Below the pieces are notes generated by a model. That model ran no database searches. It worked only from the letters and a program-made list of their open reading frames with translations, and had not been told where the DNA came from. 64,000 nucleotides of DNA from positions 5,239,582 to 5,303,581 of the forward strand of contig OU744730.1 in NCBI GenBank assembly GCA_916613615.1. Direction: 5' to 3'. The stretch comes from Steromphala cineraria (Eukaryota > Mollusca > Gastropoda > Trochida > Trochidae). Numbering within the stretch: the first letter of the stretch is position 1; each line of letters starts with the position of its first letter. Below, one piece after another: positions 12,797 through 24,155 of this stretch. Both the position numbers and the translations under genes were made by a program.

Positions 12797-13110
12797 ATTA
12801 TTTCTGAACATTCATCAAAATGTAGTAGGTGATGTGATAAGGAGTTTAAGTATTTCTTCTCGAAAGTGTCTCTTTTCTAATTCTACAGTCTCCATTCAAG
12901 CATTCATTCAAAAGGCTCATTTTTAAAGTTAAATTTCACAATTTGGGCATTTGTTCATGTGACATCTATTTGTAAACATTCTTCAAAATGTAGAAGGGGT
13001 AGTGATAAAGATTTAAAGCATTTCTCCTCGCGAAAGTGTCTCTCTTCTAATTCTACCACCTCCAATACAAGCATGCAATCAAAAGGCTGATTTTTAAAGT
13101 TTAAGAATAT
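12797..13110 (+). repeat. Tandem duplication, period about 168 bp
   Basis: Two units start near 12,814 and 12,981. They share 'caaaatgtag', 'cgaaagtgtctct', 'tctaattctac' and 'caaaaggct' in order. An ATA/AAAT-rich microsatellite follows at about 13,107-13,135. Confidence 0.75.
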
Positions 13111-13289
13111 ATAATAATAAATAAATAAATAAACAATATGGACATTTATTTATGTGACATTTCGGATAACAAATCTAGATCACACATGTTAAAATTAGTC
13201 TTCTTAAATACATTAAACGCATAACATGGCGTAACAGCCTTACGGCATACCTGTTACTGAATGTACATACATGTACAACGCATCTGATG

Positions 13290-13470
13290 TGAAAGATATT
13301 CACTGTATTGCGTTTCTTTAATGACCAGTTAAATGTTACTGGGGGCACAATGTCGAGGTTTCTCATCTAAAACCCATTACATTAACAGCGTGAAGAGATT
13401 GTCGTCTAATCACATAGAGAGCCATTTGCCAACCTTTCTGTTTCATCCTGTCCAATTAAAGATTACAATC
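13290..13470 (+). repeat. R1 core copy
   Basis: 'ttaaatgttactgggggcac', 'aatgtcgaggtttct' and 'agagccatttgccaa' match the R1 core at 1,318-1,425 closely, followed by 'catcctgtccaattaaagat'. Confidence 0.7.
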
Positions 13471-14104
13471 TCTACTTGGCACCAACTACACAGACTGATT
13501 GTCTGGTGAGTGTGAATGGCTAATGTTACACTTTGTTAGAAGCCTGAGCATTATGTACAATGTTTATATCGGATTTACAAAATGGTCTAATTTCATAATG
13601 TTAAGCCATAAATTATTTCTGAAAACCTCGATAAACACATTCTCTCAAAACAGATGTACTACTTCGTGTTTATTATTATTATTATTTCTTTATGCCATAT
13701 TCAAGCAATTTATACACACAAAAATTCATTCATGGCCTTAAAAGTTTTTTTAGATTTATCAAAATAACAAAACATTGGTTATACATATGCTGTTATTTCC
13801 ATCGTTCATTGTCATTTTTTACATTGAAATATTACAACTCTGCAGTCATAAGTAGTTGAATGTTGTTAGAAAAGTAATTAAAAAATTTGATCAATAAAGG
13901 AAAACTTCTACAAATATCTATTACTTTCTAACTAACCATCGATTTTCAAAATCATTACTCATTAAATGTTATTATCCATTTGGCCTGCCCAAGAAAACTA
14001 TTAACATTAACCATATGAATTGAAATATCATCATAAGACTTCGTCTATCTAACATTTCTACGGGCTATCTTTAGTAACCTGCTTAAGGGAAAAATTAATG
14101 TAAA
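13471..14104. other. A+T-rich DNA, nothing recognised
   Basis: Includes an 80-codon plus-strand frame (13,499-13,741) with no recognisable features, a TTA-rich tract near 13,668, and no other structure. Confidence 0.4.
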
Positions 14105-14880
14105 CAATTCATCATATAGGAAATAATATGTCTGAATGCAGACATAAACACTTACTCAAATTCAGACATTTATCTTGAACGTGAACAGATTTACCCTTCA
14201 TAGACTGTGTCAACACTTAAGATAACCAAAGATAACGACAGACATTCATCCTATTGGAACTAATATGTCTGGTAAGCAGACAACAACCATAACTTGTATC
14301 CAGACTATTCTTTGACATGAAGCGATTTACCTTGAGCAGAAGTAATCAAAAGTGCCAAGTCCATTACTGTTATTGCTTAGTTTGGTTTAAGTAGAGTTAG
14401 TCACACGATCTTAAAAACGTGAAAGTAGAATGTTACATAGATTGTTGATTTCTGTATTTTGTCACAAGGAAAATGTTTTGTATTTTGGAATAATTAGTAC
14501 CCTTTATAGCTTACTTAAGGGAAAACTAATGTCAACTATTCATTGTATTGGAAACAATATGTCTGAAATGCAGACAACACTTGCTCATATTCAGACAGTA
14601 TCTTGAACCTGAAGAGACTGCGTCAACAGTTGCCACGACAGGAATCTATAGTATTGGAACTAATATGTCTGATATCCAGACAACAACAATTACTTGTATT
14701 CAGACATTTCCGTGACATGAAGAGATTTGCTTGAAGCCCTATTACTATTATTGCTTAGTTTGGGCATGTGGTACAAGTATAGTCAGTCACACGACCTAGA
14801 CACAGACTTCAGTTGATGTAAATATGTTAACTTTGATAAAACGTTGATTTCGTTGTATTTTCATGAACAAAATGTTTTGT
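14105..14880 (+). repeat. Family R2 tandem array, period about 431 bp
   Basis: Two near-complete units start about 14,110 and 14,540. Each has two TGTCTG...CAGACA dyads (14,129-14,144 and 14,266-14,282; 14,560-14,576 and 14,666-14,682), a 'gactg(t/c)gtcaacac' box, and a distal 'attattgcttagttt' box followed by 'gtcacacga'. The distal box recurs at about 21,995-22,040 beside the LINE flank, which ties this array to block Y. Confidence 0.8.
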
Positions 14881-15520
14881 ATTTTGAATTTGGCATACTG
14901 CATATTAGAAAGAAAGAAATTTATTTATTACATTTTGTATGTAAAGGGAACTTCCGAAGTCTATTATTTGTTTTATAGTTTTTCATTATCCATACCCAAG
15001 ATTTTGGTTATATTTATTTATATTGCTAACCATGAAAAAAGGGAAAAATTTAAATATCAAAGATATGATTCTTAAAAGGAAGAAGTAACAACTCTAAAGG
15101 TGATTCAAACTCACTTAATTTATGGCCAAAAAAGTAAAGTATAGGATAAGTAAAAAGAATAATTATGGCTTCCATTAGTGTAAGAATGGTAAGAAGTTTT
15201 TAATATGGTATTTGAAAGATACTTTTGGTACATTTTAAAGCAATTAATCGTGCTGTTATGCCAATGAAATCGATGTATAACATTAAGCCATATATAAATG
15301 ATGAAAAAATATTACTTTCACAATTTATTTCGAATTGAAAATATTGACTATTCAACCAAAATGGCATTTCAAAAATATTTATTTACCTCAATATTTTGTT
15401 CAACAAATCAAATGAACAAAATATTTGGTAGCTCATTCGCATTATTCATAACACAAATAATGTGGAAATTGGGAAAAATCTCCTTTATACATGCATCTTT
15501 GAAAAATCATTAAGGTTATT
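14860..15520 (+). repeat. Block X, segment matching the LINE flanks
   Basis: 'atgaacaaaatgttttg' near 14,863 matches 22,176. 'gtaagaagttttta' near 15,190 matches the segment near 22,295. 'tattgactattcaaccaaaa' near 15,343 matches 28,195, and 'ataacacaaataatgtgg' near 15,448 matches 28,478. This locus is therefore an unoccupied paralogue of the LINE site (junction near 15,285) and of the MITE site (near 15,391). The 70- and 71-codon frames inside it are not conserved in the paralogue. Confidence 0.7.
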
Positions 15521-17600
15521 TCCGCCAAGCTGAAATTGAAATACATGATGGAACAAATGGCGAATTAGATAAGTTACAATCCAAATGTGCTTACTAAAGC
15601 AATAATGTGTTTGCACAACATTATATGTTCAGGTTTCTAAAAAATTGTTGCAGCTGATATGTGTTGATCATTTTGAAGCCATTTGGTGCCATATTGGTTA
15701 AGCAGTCTGGTAGTTAATTGTAACATTATCCTATACCTCACTTTTGATTCACTGATGCTTTTCTCTCAGTTATGAGTTTTCTGTGTCGAGCTCTTTGAAT
15801 ATGCTGAAAGAATTCTTAAAGCCTTATCATGAAAAGATTACATTCTATGCAGTTTATTTCCTAAATGCAAGGTTGTATAAAAGTCATGACTATTTGGTTC
15901 CTAATGAAATCAAGAGGTAATTACCTTGCTGTCAGTGGTGCATCATCAATAACATATACCCGTTACATTGACATTCACTTTAAACATGTCAAATTGAGAC
16001 ATATATTTTAATATTACATGTGTATAAAAACTGGTTTGACCTGCATTGTTTCATTAGTTGTTTTTGATTTTCTGCTTATGAACTCCTTCAATACTTTAAG
16101 GTTATTCAGACAACATATTGTAAGCATTAGGGTTTGATACTAATCAAACCGAATATCTCTTACAAATTAGTCACTTTATTTACATTTTTCCGTTTAAGTT
16201 AAGTTTTAAGACTGACTTTATGTCAACAGGATCATTCTAATGATTTCAAAAATAGAAGCGAATCTTTTGTTGTTTGATAACTTTCTCTGATAACATGAAA
16301 ATGCGATATTCGTTTGTCATTCCCTGTCATAAACGTTGACAATGAACCTTTAGGAAATCATATGCTTGTTTTTTGCTTTGAATTAGGGTTCATGCCATTA
16401 CGATAGTTGTGACAAAAGGTACTTCTATTTATAAAGCTGTTTCACCGCAATACCTAACAACAATATTGTTGTGGGCTTTCTTCCTGCAATGATACTGGCA
16501 GCCGTGATATAAAGGACATAATCTTGAAAACTCCAATAATCTCCAATTCACCCCGCCTCACATCTTCTAAAACTAACAAAGAGAAGGTTTAAGACTATGC
16601 ATCTGTAATCAAAATTTAATTGGTCTACAAATGCTATGATTTGGGTCTTGTCGACTTCAACAGAAATGGTATAGAGAATTCGAAACCACTCATCAGTTTC
16701 ATTTATGCATGATGTAAAACGATTCCTATAGAATTTCAAAAGAAAAGAAAAAACATTATCCTTGCGACACGGATTCCCATTTACGACCATCATGATAATA
16801 AAGTGTCGCAACCAAACCTTATGACCCTATCAATCTAAGACACTGAAATGTAATGATACGTCCATTTACAGGTGTCCTTTCCGTGCTCATGTTTGATAAA
16901 TGTTATGAACTATGTTAATAATTTATATGTGTCTGCCATCAAGTTTATGATAACATAAAATCACCATATTTTGCAATAACCTTACATGTGTTATACAGAG
17001 AAAATCATGAAAAAGAAAATAACATTAAGAAACTGTCTTTTATCAGTTTGACTTTTTGTTGTGGCCATCACATTTGAAAGCAGGAAAACCTGCATATCAT
17101 AACATTGTAAAATGGAGTCCTGCATGCAAGGCATTCAAGAACAAAGGAAGAACAGTAAATGACGTCACAAAATCTGATCATACAGTAGGCAATTGGTCAT
17201 CTGACAGTATAATAGGTCGCAACTGATGATGGTTTCACATAAACACATTCTTAGCAAGTATTTGTTTCAAATTTTCTCCTCCCTTCTTATTTCGTTATCT
17301 TGTTCTTTCTTTGACCCAAATCTCCTTAAACCACATATTTGACGAAAATCAATAACACAAATGACTAAACAAAAGATTAAACACCATCAAAAAGAAGAAG
17401 TGTGATTGGCGTCGTTCTCTACACTGCAATGTGATTAGATGACAATCTCTTTACTCCTCTGATGAAATGAGTTTTTGAGAAACTACGTGAATGTGCCTCC
17501 AGAAACATCTTAATGGCCATTAAGGAAACAGAACAACATTGTTAAAAATTACATGAGTGTGAATGTTTAACAGGGATGTCGGTACATATTAAAAGACTTC
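15520..17600 (+). repeat. Module F, block X copy (longest)
   Basis: Matches 28,560-29,660. Shared landmarks are 'atacatgatggaacaa', 'caatccaaatgtgct', 'aatgtgtttgc', 'acacggattccc', 'gatcatac' with 'aggcaatt', and 'ctctgatgaaatgag'. Block Y lacks about 0.9 kb present here (about 15,830-16,740). Stops are frequent in all frames. The 87-codon minus-strand frame at 16,548-16,811 is not kept in the Y copy. Confidence 0.75.
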
Positions 17601-17944
17601 CAAATCTGACAAACTTAAAGTCAAGCTTTTCATCTAGTAATATATATATATATATATCTAGGTTTATATCTGGGAACATTTTGTCATGAGATTAATGTCT
17701 ACAAATATCTACAATGTATGATTTAATTGTCATTGGTAAGTTCGTATTGTTCAAGTTAAATTCGGTTTGCAGGCATTTTATCAATTGTTACAGAAAAAAC
17801 CCTTTTAAGTTAAGTAGAAATAATGATTTTTAAGGGAGTAAACAGAGTAGACATGATTTTGTATAAACATAAGATTAACCATACTACTTGTTGGCTACTT
17901 GTGAAGGTATGTGTCTTGTGAAACAACTCTCAGCTTCGAGGTAA
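17601..17944. repeat. Spacer with (TA)n microsatellite
   Basis: A perfect TA run lies at about 17,640-17,658. The remainder is A+T-rich and unrecognised. Confidence 0.6.
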
Positions 17945-18260
17945 ATAGACTTTCCCTCACCACGTGAGTAGATCAAGGCATGAAATGCTGATCTAACCCA
18001 TGATAGAATTAGCCGAATTCATGGGTAGGACAGGGAGAAATCTTATTGGTTGCAGTCAAAGTTTGGTGTGTGATGCTTTTCAGAAGTCATAATTTAATAT
18101 TTAATTTGATAAATAAATATCAAAGGTCTAGTAACGAGGACAAGTCATTCCATTGAGGAGTGGTTTCATTCTCAGAAACTGTCAGAAAACAGAGATTTGA
18201 TCTTGAGGTTGGACAGTACCCTATGACTTGATGTACCTCTGGGTGGAGAGAATGGAAACT
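17945..18260. repeat. Inverted-end element, decayed
   Basis: Left end 'gagtagatcaaggcatgaaa' (about 17,965) and right end 'tatgacttgatgtacctctg' (about 18,220) are degenerate inverted copies of the same motif. The same pair bounds 54,976-55,327, and a single copy lies in the TIR element at 51,168-51,307. A minus-strand frame of 63 codons (18,120-18,308) overlaps the right end. Confidence 0.45.
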
Positions 18261-18304
18261 TGTAAATGCACTCATGGAGTGATTGAGTCTTTTGTGAAAT
18301 AAGC

Positions 18305-18571
18305 TCACAAAATGGTGTCAGGCTTTAACGGTCGCTGACCAATGTTCTTATCATTATTCATTGGATTGCGTGCAAGAATGACAAGGCGGTTTGAGAGTAT
18401 CTCGCCTACATACTTGATGTATGTCCTTAGTAGCTCGGAAATCAAGTGTGATAGGTTTCTTATCTCGTTTAAACACAACAGGGAATTTTGGGCAGTTATC
18501 TTCTCAATATTTTTGATGTGTGATTTGTCGGTAGCTACTTTAGAGACGCTGGTGTCGTGATAAAATGACAC
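18305..18571 (-). pseudogene. Possible relic exon, unrecognised family
   Basis: An 88-codon minus-strand frame starts at 18,571 and ends at 18,305. It reads as an Ile/Leu-rich amphipathic helix region without an obvious domain. The paralogue in block Y (about 33,425-33,690) follows the same frame at first, with an in-frame 21-base length difference, then shows a frameshift and two stop codons, so it is dead there. In-frame length change and loss only in one copy are weak hints of former coding. Neutral repeat decay explains the data equally well. No start context, promoter or splice site settles it. Confidence 0.2.
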
Positions 18572-19189
18572 AGAATCTTTGTGTTATAAATGAATATTTA
18601 AACATTAGTTATTGTTGCAATGATGTTTACTGATCTTTTTTATTTTCCTAAAAAAGAATATATTTATCTTTATATGAGAAAATATACATATGGTATATAC
18701 AATGTGCATTGGAGTATATAAGTATGATTATTGCAAATGATAATTTAAACAATTGAGTTCAGTTCATTTCAAAGATCCTTATCAAGAACAAAGAAAATGA
18801 ATATTAATGTGAAATATTTTTTATTTAAAACCATAAGAACAAAGCACATACTACAATAGAAATAGCCAGATGTGAACCATCATCGGTTCAAAAGCACCAC
18901 ATTTTCAGACCGAAAAGTAAAATGCATAATAGCACCAAATTGTATAAAATCGCGTAAAGTTTGTTGATGTTATACATCGATAGAGGCACAAACCATGTGA
19001 AACATTCCTTATAAGTACAAAATACACCTTTTGACAAAGTTGTCCTCAATTATTTTCAAAAAATCTTACATCAATGTTGTGAGATTGTGGTTTGTTTAAC
19101 GATACAATACAAAGTTGACTCAAAATTGAGAACTCTATAAACTAAAATGGCAAAACATTTTTTTTTCTTTTTCATAACCATTGACACCC

Positions 19190-19600
19190 ATGCAATCACA
19201 TTTCGTCTTAACCAGAATCCGTATTTTCGGAATACCCTAATTAGCATATCACACGACGTACAAATGTCCGCCGTTTGCAAGACGCTCGAAGCAAACAAGC
19301 TTGATGACTCGTAGTTATTAAAATGCAGCCTTTTCGGTGAACGTATGGATTTCGTTAGGGAGAGGAATGTATTTACTTTCTACAAACGCATGTGGGAAGT
19401 GATAAGATATGTTATATCTGTCTTTGAAACAGAACGTAAATCGCAACTGTCAAAACTGGACTACTGCGTCAGATGATTGTGAATGCACGGGTATGGTTGC
19501 AAATTTTTCTGCATTCATTGAGAAATGGCAGCAGGGTTTTGAGTTCTCTCGTCCAATCAGAATCGCGGAAAGTAGAGTAAGAAAATCATTTTGTAATTAT
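19190..19600 (+). promoter_or_regulatory. Conserved CCAAT-containing block in module C
   Basis: This part of module C is less A+T-rich and looks more similar to its Z copy (40,970-41,390) than the flanks do. Shared elements include 'gtcttaaccagaatc', 'ggaataccctaattagcata', 'atgtccgccgtttgcaag', 'tactgcgtcagatgattgtg', and a CCAAT box in 'ctcgtccaatcagaatcgcg' (about 19,547-19,566). It is absent from block Y, where a deletion removed it. The CCAAT box and unmethylated-like CpGs suggest a promoter remnant; that is inference. A 95-codon plus-strand frame (19,409-19,696) crosses it but is frameshifted in the Z copy. Confidence 0.3.
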
Positions 19601-20699
19601 CAATATTTGAATTGGTGGTTGTGGCTATTTTGGAGATATTCTTACATATTCCAAAATCAAAACATTCAAATGGCAACCACACTATTACAACTGTAGGCAA
19701 TCTAATTTCAATATATACAGTTGGATGCTATCAATAATTCATAAAACAGATCCAAAATAAACCCCCTCGCCTGAACAACAGCCATCTTAGGGCTAATTTG
19801 CACAGTAACGTATACAATATTGAAGATGTCGAAACACTGACGATGATACCAAGTGTTTGAAAAATAATGCTGACTGTGAGATGTGTCTACAGAGAGGAAG
19901 GTGTTGGTTGATGAATCATTGAAAACATCGAGTCTTCTTTGGTAGGTATAACACTTATATATTATTTTTTTCTTCTGATATTTTACTGTGTAAAATTGCC
20001 TAAAACAAATATTGCTTAAAAAAGATATTTCCATTATAAAAAGCAAAGCAAGATTATAGAAATGTGTTGAATACCATGTATTTGTCATTGAGGGAATATA
20101 ATTAAATGTTTGCACAGCCACGAGTGTAAATATTCTAATTCACGAGATGTGATAGTATGTTTTATGTACGTATGAAAAAAGAATCCAGACCAAAGCGAAA
20201 ATATTATCACGTAAATCGGTTGTTTCATAACGTCATATTTGCAATTTCATTTGTCATTTCACTCAGTGAAAATATGGTTTTTATTTTTCCCGTTTACATC
20301 GATTGGAAAACAATAAGTATTCCCTGTTCAATCAATATATAAACAAAATGTAGATGTCTCGTCAAACCAAATGTGCTCCAAAAGTTACCAATTCTGTTGT
20401 CATCAGCTGATAACACATTTTAAATATTCAATTATGATATCATATTACATCAATATCAAGAGCAAAACAGAAAAAAATCTTTAGAATCGTATTCAGGAAC
20501 CTACCCTAAAAAGAACATCACTGACATCAATGCTATAAATTAACCCAATTTTTTGTATTCTGTAATAAATGGTTAAATTGATTGAATTCACCTTGCATGG
20601 TTAAATGTTTACTGAACAATGGATAACAGCTATGTAACTTGCATATTGCAAATATTAGATTTACAGATATCTATTGATAATATGTCATACATTTCGACA

Positions 20700-21540
20700 A
20701 AAGTCAAGTTCTACTGTTTTAGTTTTAAACACGACTTTGAATGTACACTGACAAGTCAAACGTAATGATATTTTGGATAGCACAATCATATTCGTCAAAT
20801 GTTATAGCTTTAGTGCAACAAGGAAACAAAACATCCACACCATTTTATGTTTATCTTCATTTTCTGAAGATAATGATCCGAATCAATGGATGGTAAACAT
20901 GAATCAAAGATATATCAAAGTATTCGGTGCGTGCATTTCAACAGTTAGTTGTTTGTTAATGTCCATTCATTGAATCGCGTGTGGAATGTAACGTCTTTAA
21001 ACGTTTGTACTTGGGTAATCATACAAGACCTACATGTATGATGATATTAAAAAAAAAATTGTCTTGTGATTAAGTAAAACAAGTTAACATCCTAGAAGTT
21101 TGTCTTGTAACAAAAATCTAATTGTGTTATTCAATGTGCATTTCCAAAATGTTAAGTCTCCCTCCTTTGCTTGGTTGTTTACCTTAACACATTCATTCAT
21201 CTATCTTCTTTCTTGTTATACACAGTAAATATACTAACGTCACGAAACTGTCGATCTGGAACTAATGTGTCTGATACTCAGCTGACCAGAATAGCATACA
21301 CTCAGGCCCTTTATTATTTTTTTAGAAGATTTACCCTGAAAAGACTGTATCAACACTTGCAGAATTAATCTGCCGTGTTCTTATCATTTATAGGTGTAAT
21401 ACAAGACACGATTCCCAACATGGCATTAGAATCAGAATCCTGTAAAGTCATAAAGGGAAATATCTCCTTGTCCTCTCTTGTTCAAGGCAAATGCCTCATT
21501 TTACTCTCTATAAAAGAGCCATTCAAATGACTCAACTTCA
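20700..21540 (+). repeat. Module D, block X copy
   Basis: Paralogous to 34,480-35,150 and to 42,998-44,660. Landmarks: 'aagtcaagttctactgtttt', 'acaaggaaacaaaacatcca', 'taacgtcacgaaactgtcga', 'tgtctgatactcagctgacc'. In block Z the sequence is interrupted after 'acatccaca' by a 901-bp insertion that is absent here (empty site near 20,840). Confidence 0.8.
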
Positions 21541-21889
21541 GCTCATAAATAACACCACTCATTGGATTAAATTATAATAACCTATAGTAAGTCGTGAACA
21601 ACTTGCTGCTTGCCTCTCACGGTATGATATGACCTTCTTATACAATGTATATAATTTGCTGATGACGGATGCTGTAATGCAAAAACAAAGAAATTGACTC
21701 AACCTTGTTAGAACGAAACATGATTTAAGATGAAGATTCCTTTACCAAACCTAAAATCATTAACCTGATTATTCTGTCCATCTGAGACCAATTCTTAAAC
21801 CGTAACACTCTTAGGTGAAACCTTGTGTTTATGTGTAAAGCTGTGGAATTTTTCTGCAAGATGTGAATGTGAAAGACGTACAACGCATC
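21541..21889. other. Spacer, nothing recognised
   Basis: Shares 'ctgatgacggatgctgtaat' (about 21,658) with 'ctgaagacggatgctgtaat' at about 35,264 in block Y. Otherwise featureless. Confidence 0.4.
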
Positions 21890-22406
21890 ACAATATTTCC
21901 TTACTGTATTTATACATTCATGACATGAAAGATTTGCCTTGAAAAGAGTGTGTCAACACTTGCGGAAGTAATATAATATGCCCGGCTGGTCCATTACTGT
22001 TATTGCTTAGTTTGATGTAAGTACAGTCAGTCACTCGATCTTGGTATCACGAAAGTTGACAACATAGCCACAGTGTTTCATTTGATGTAAGTATGTTTAA
22101 ATTGAATAAAATGTTGACTTCTTTGTTTGCCATACAATTCAAAGTTAACCATGTAAATTGAAGTTATGTTGTTTTGTTATGAACAAAATGTTTTGGAATT
22201 CCACATAGACGACATATTTGAAATTAATTAAATTTTGATTGTTTTATATGTATATACAAGGAACTTACGACTTTTGACAATAATTCACTCTAAGCATGTT
22301 AAGAAGTTTTAAAAGCAATATTAAAATTATTTTCTGGCATAATTTCAAACAAATTGTCGTGCAGTAATAATAATAACTGTGTGTGTAACACTTACATAAC
22401 ATTAAT
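21890..22406 (+). repeat. Block Y start, left flank of the LINE
   Basis: An R2 copy (21,920-22,040) is followed by sequence matching 14,810-15,285 up to 'acataacatta'. The alignment stops at about 22,406, where the LINE begins, and resumes at about 28,155. Confidence 0.65.
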
Positions 22407-22608
22407 GGACTTCCGGTTGCGCATGGAATACGAGAAGACGTGTTGAGTTTGAGCTCCCGCCATTTCCCTCTCCAAATCCAATGTAATCTGAAAACCTAGA
22501 TGAACATATAGCCACTACCTACATTGAAGTGCAGGTGAAGCAAATAATCTTTATACCTAGCTGTTCTTTTACCAAATAAAACAATATATCAACAATTCAA
22601 AGTTCAAA
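22407..22608 (+). promoter_or_regulatory. LINE 5' untranslated leader / presumed internal promoter
   Basis: About 200 bp between the inferred 5' end and the ORF1 ATG, starting with a G+C-richer 'ggacttccggttgcgc' and containing 'ctcccgccatttcc'. L1-type elements carry internal promoters in this region; the promoter role here is inferred from position only. Confidence 0.4.
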
Positions 22609-23334
22609 ATGGCTGCGACCCGATCGTCATCATCAATTGAAGAAATTGTTAAAGCTTCAGAGAAACGGCTATCGCAACTGATGTCCAGTGTACGGGACGA
22701 CCTGAAAGAGTCTATCACTGAGGTAAAATCAGAAATCACTGAACTCAAAACTAAAGTTGATAGTGTGGAGCATGACGTAGCGGGGCACGGGAACGACATT
22801 TCTAATCTCCGATCAGAAATGGCCGACTTGAAGAAAGCGTACGCAACATTGGAACGTCAGTGCATCCTCAAAGATATGCACGACCGCAAGCCAAATCTAC
22901 TCTTCTACGGAATATCAGAAATACCCCGAGAAAACACTGAAGTGGTGCTGAAAGAATTCTTCAAAGGTAAACTGAAGTTTCCAGAGTCTAGGGTGAACGA
23001 TATCACGTTCAAGGCCGTTCATCGCCTTCCAAAATCGGAATACCAACGCGAGCACCGTCCTCTAGCACCTACAAGTATTATCGCAACTTTTGTGAAAATG
23101 TCCGACCGAGATGACATATTCGATGCAAAAAAGCTGTTGAAGGGAACTGGGATCAGCATCCAAACAGACTTACCAGCCATGATGAAGAAAAGAAGAGCGA
23201 TATTGAGTCGTCAGGCAAATCAAATCCGAGAAGATCAAAAACTCTGGACAAGAGTTCGGGTTGTAGGCACAGAGGTTGTTCTTGAGGTGAAGGAACCCCA
23301 CAATCCATCATCCCCATGGAAGAAATACGAGTAA
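22609..23334 (+). CDS. LINE ORF1 protein (coiled coil, RNA-binding)
   Basis: 241 codons. Family role: ORF1 proteins of L1-type LINEs trimerise, coat the element RNA and act as nucleic-acid chaperones in the ribonucleoprotein. Residues about 10-88 form a long charged coiled coil with repeated I/V/L heptads ('SITEVKSEITELKTKVDSVE'). Residues about 95-170 begin with 'RKPNLLFYGISE', the typical opening of the L1-type RRM. Residues about 170-241 resemble the C-terminal domain, basic and ending in 'SPWKKYE'. The start is supported by a preceding in-frame stop-rich leader and by coiled-coil coding from the first codons. It lies 821 bp upstream of ORF2 on the same strand. No stop or frameshift is seen. 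Codon use is less A+T-rich than ORF2. Confidence 0.9.
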   Translation: MAATRSSSSIEEIVKASEKRLSQLMSSVRDDLKESITEVKSEITELKTKVDSVEHDVAGHGNDISNLRSEMADLKKAYATLERQCILKDMHDRKPNLLFYGISEIPRENTEVVLKEFFKGKLKFPESRVNDITFKAVHRLPKSEYQREHRPLAPTSIIATFVKMSDRDDIFDAKKLLKGTGISIQTDLPAMMKKRRAILSRQANQIREDQKLWTRVRVVGTEVVLEVKEPHNPSSPWKKYE

Positions 23335-24155
23335 AGCCCTGTGTTTACATTTAACATTTAAGATACTTTCCTCTTGACTCAGATTATAATTGAAGATAAA
23401 TTTAGTAATGCTAAAGGACTTATCATAATATCTAACGCATGTTATGCAATTTCAGTAAAAATTACCAACAAAATACAAAATTTATAGTGTGATTGATTGC
23501 TAGGATAACAGGTACGATGTACAAGTAGAATTTGAAATGATATATTTCCTGAACAAGACAATCAGTTGTCTGCTGACTCTATGTCGAAATGCACGTGCAC
23601 TTCATGAGCGGGAAAACGCCACGTGGTTGAGTACAATCGATGTAGACACGGATACACTGAATCATATCATGCCGCTCTCTATGTGATTTAATATCATGTG
23701 TGCTTCTGTTAGAATTATTCTTATGGATTTCTAAAAGGATATACATGGACTGATAGACACACAATCTGTAAGTATATGCCTTTGATTAGAGATTCGTACT
23801 TCTTTGTTTTACCGTAACATGTAACTTTCAAGTTGAGCTATATCAATCACGTCGTAAGATACATATGGAACTATATTGAATGTTTTCCCAATATTACCAT
23901 TTACTTCGTATGTTACTTAAATTACTGCTTACATAACATTTTTAGGGAGGGAAAAGCGGTTGGCTTTTTATAATTTCCCATGACGACGGAGGTCATGTTT
24001 AGTTTATTTATGTTTTCTCTTATTTTTTCTCTTTATGTCATCACTTTACTTCTTCTATTTTATGTTGTATCACCTTCATGCATTTCCAAACTGGGTACCA
24101 TATCTTCTCAATATTTATTTTATGTTGAACAGCTGATAGGAAGTCTTAATATACC
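23335..24155 (+). other. LINE inter-ORF spacer
   Basis: 821 bp with no long frame. L1-superfamily elements often have a short gap or overlap between ORFs, so this spacer is long. A 63-codon hydrophobic frame (23,980-24,171) overlaps the ORF2 start by 16 bases in another frame and has no recognised identity. No second copy of the LINE is available here to tell whether the spacer is native or contains an insertion. Confidence 0.6.

Larger units (their letters stand above)
18300..20640. repeat. Module C, block X copy
   Basis: Paralogous to 33,415-34,480 (block Y, with two internal deletions of roughly 0.7 and 0.95 kb) and to 40,315-42,257 (block Z). Landmarks are 'gacacagaatctttgtgtta', 'gtacaaaat' with 'caccttttgac', 'caaaacattcaaatggcaac', 'aaacagatccaaaataaacc', and 'tcacagtcagca' read on the minus strand. 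It is the most complete copy. The 137-codon minus-strand frame at 19,708-20,121 falls in it and is disrupted in both other copies. Confidence 0.8.

Noticed and set aside
17457..17495. Hammerhead-ribozyme-like 'ctgatgaaatgag...gagaaac' (also at 29,526)
   Set aside because: The core words are present in both copies, but the bases between them do not form a convincing stem II and no stem I/III pairing was found.
19708..20121. 137-codon minus-strand frame
   Set aside because: The paralogues at 34,232-34,477 and 41,566-41,799 carry shifts and different ends, with changes at all codon positions; no domain recognised.
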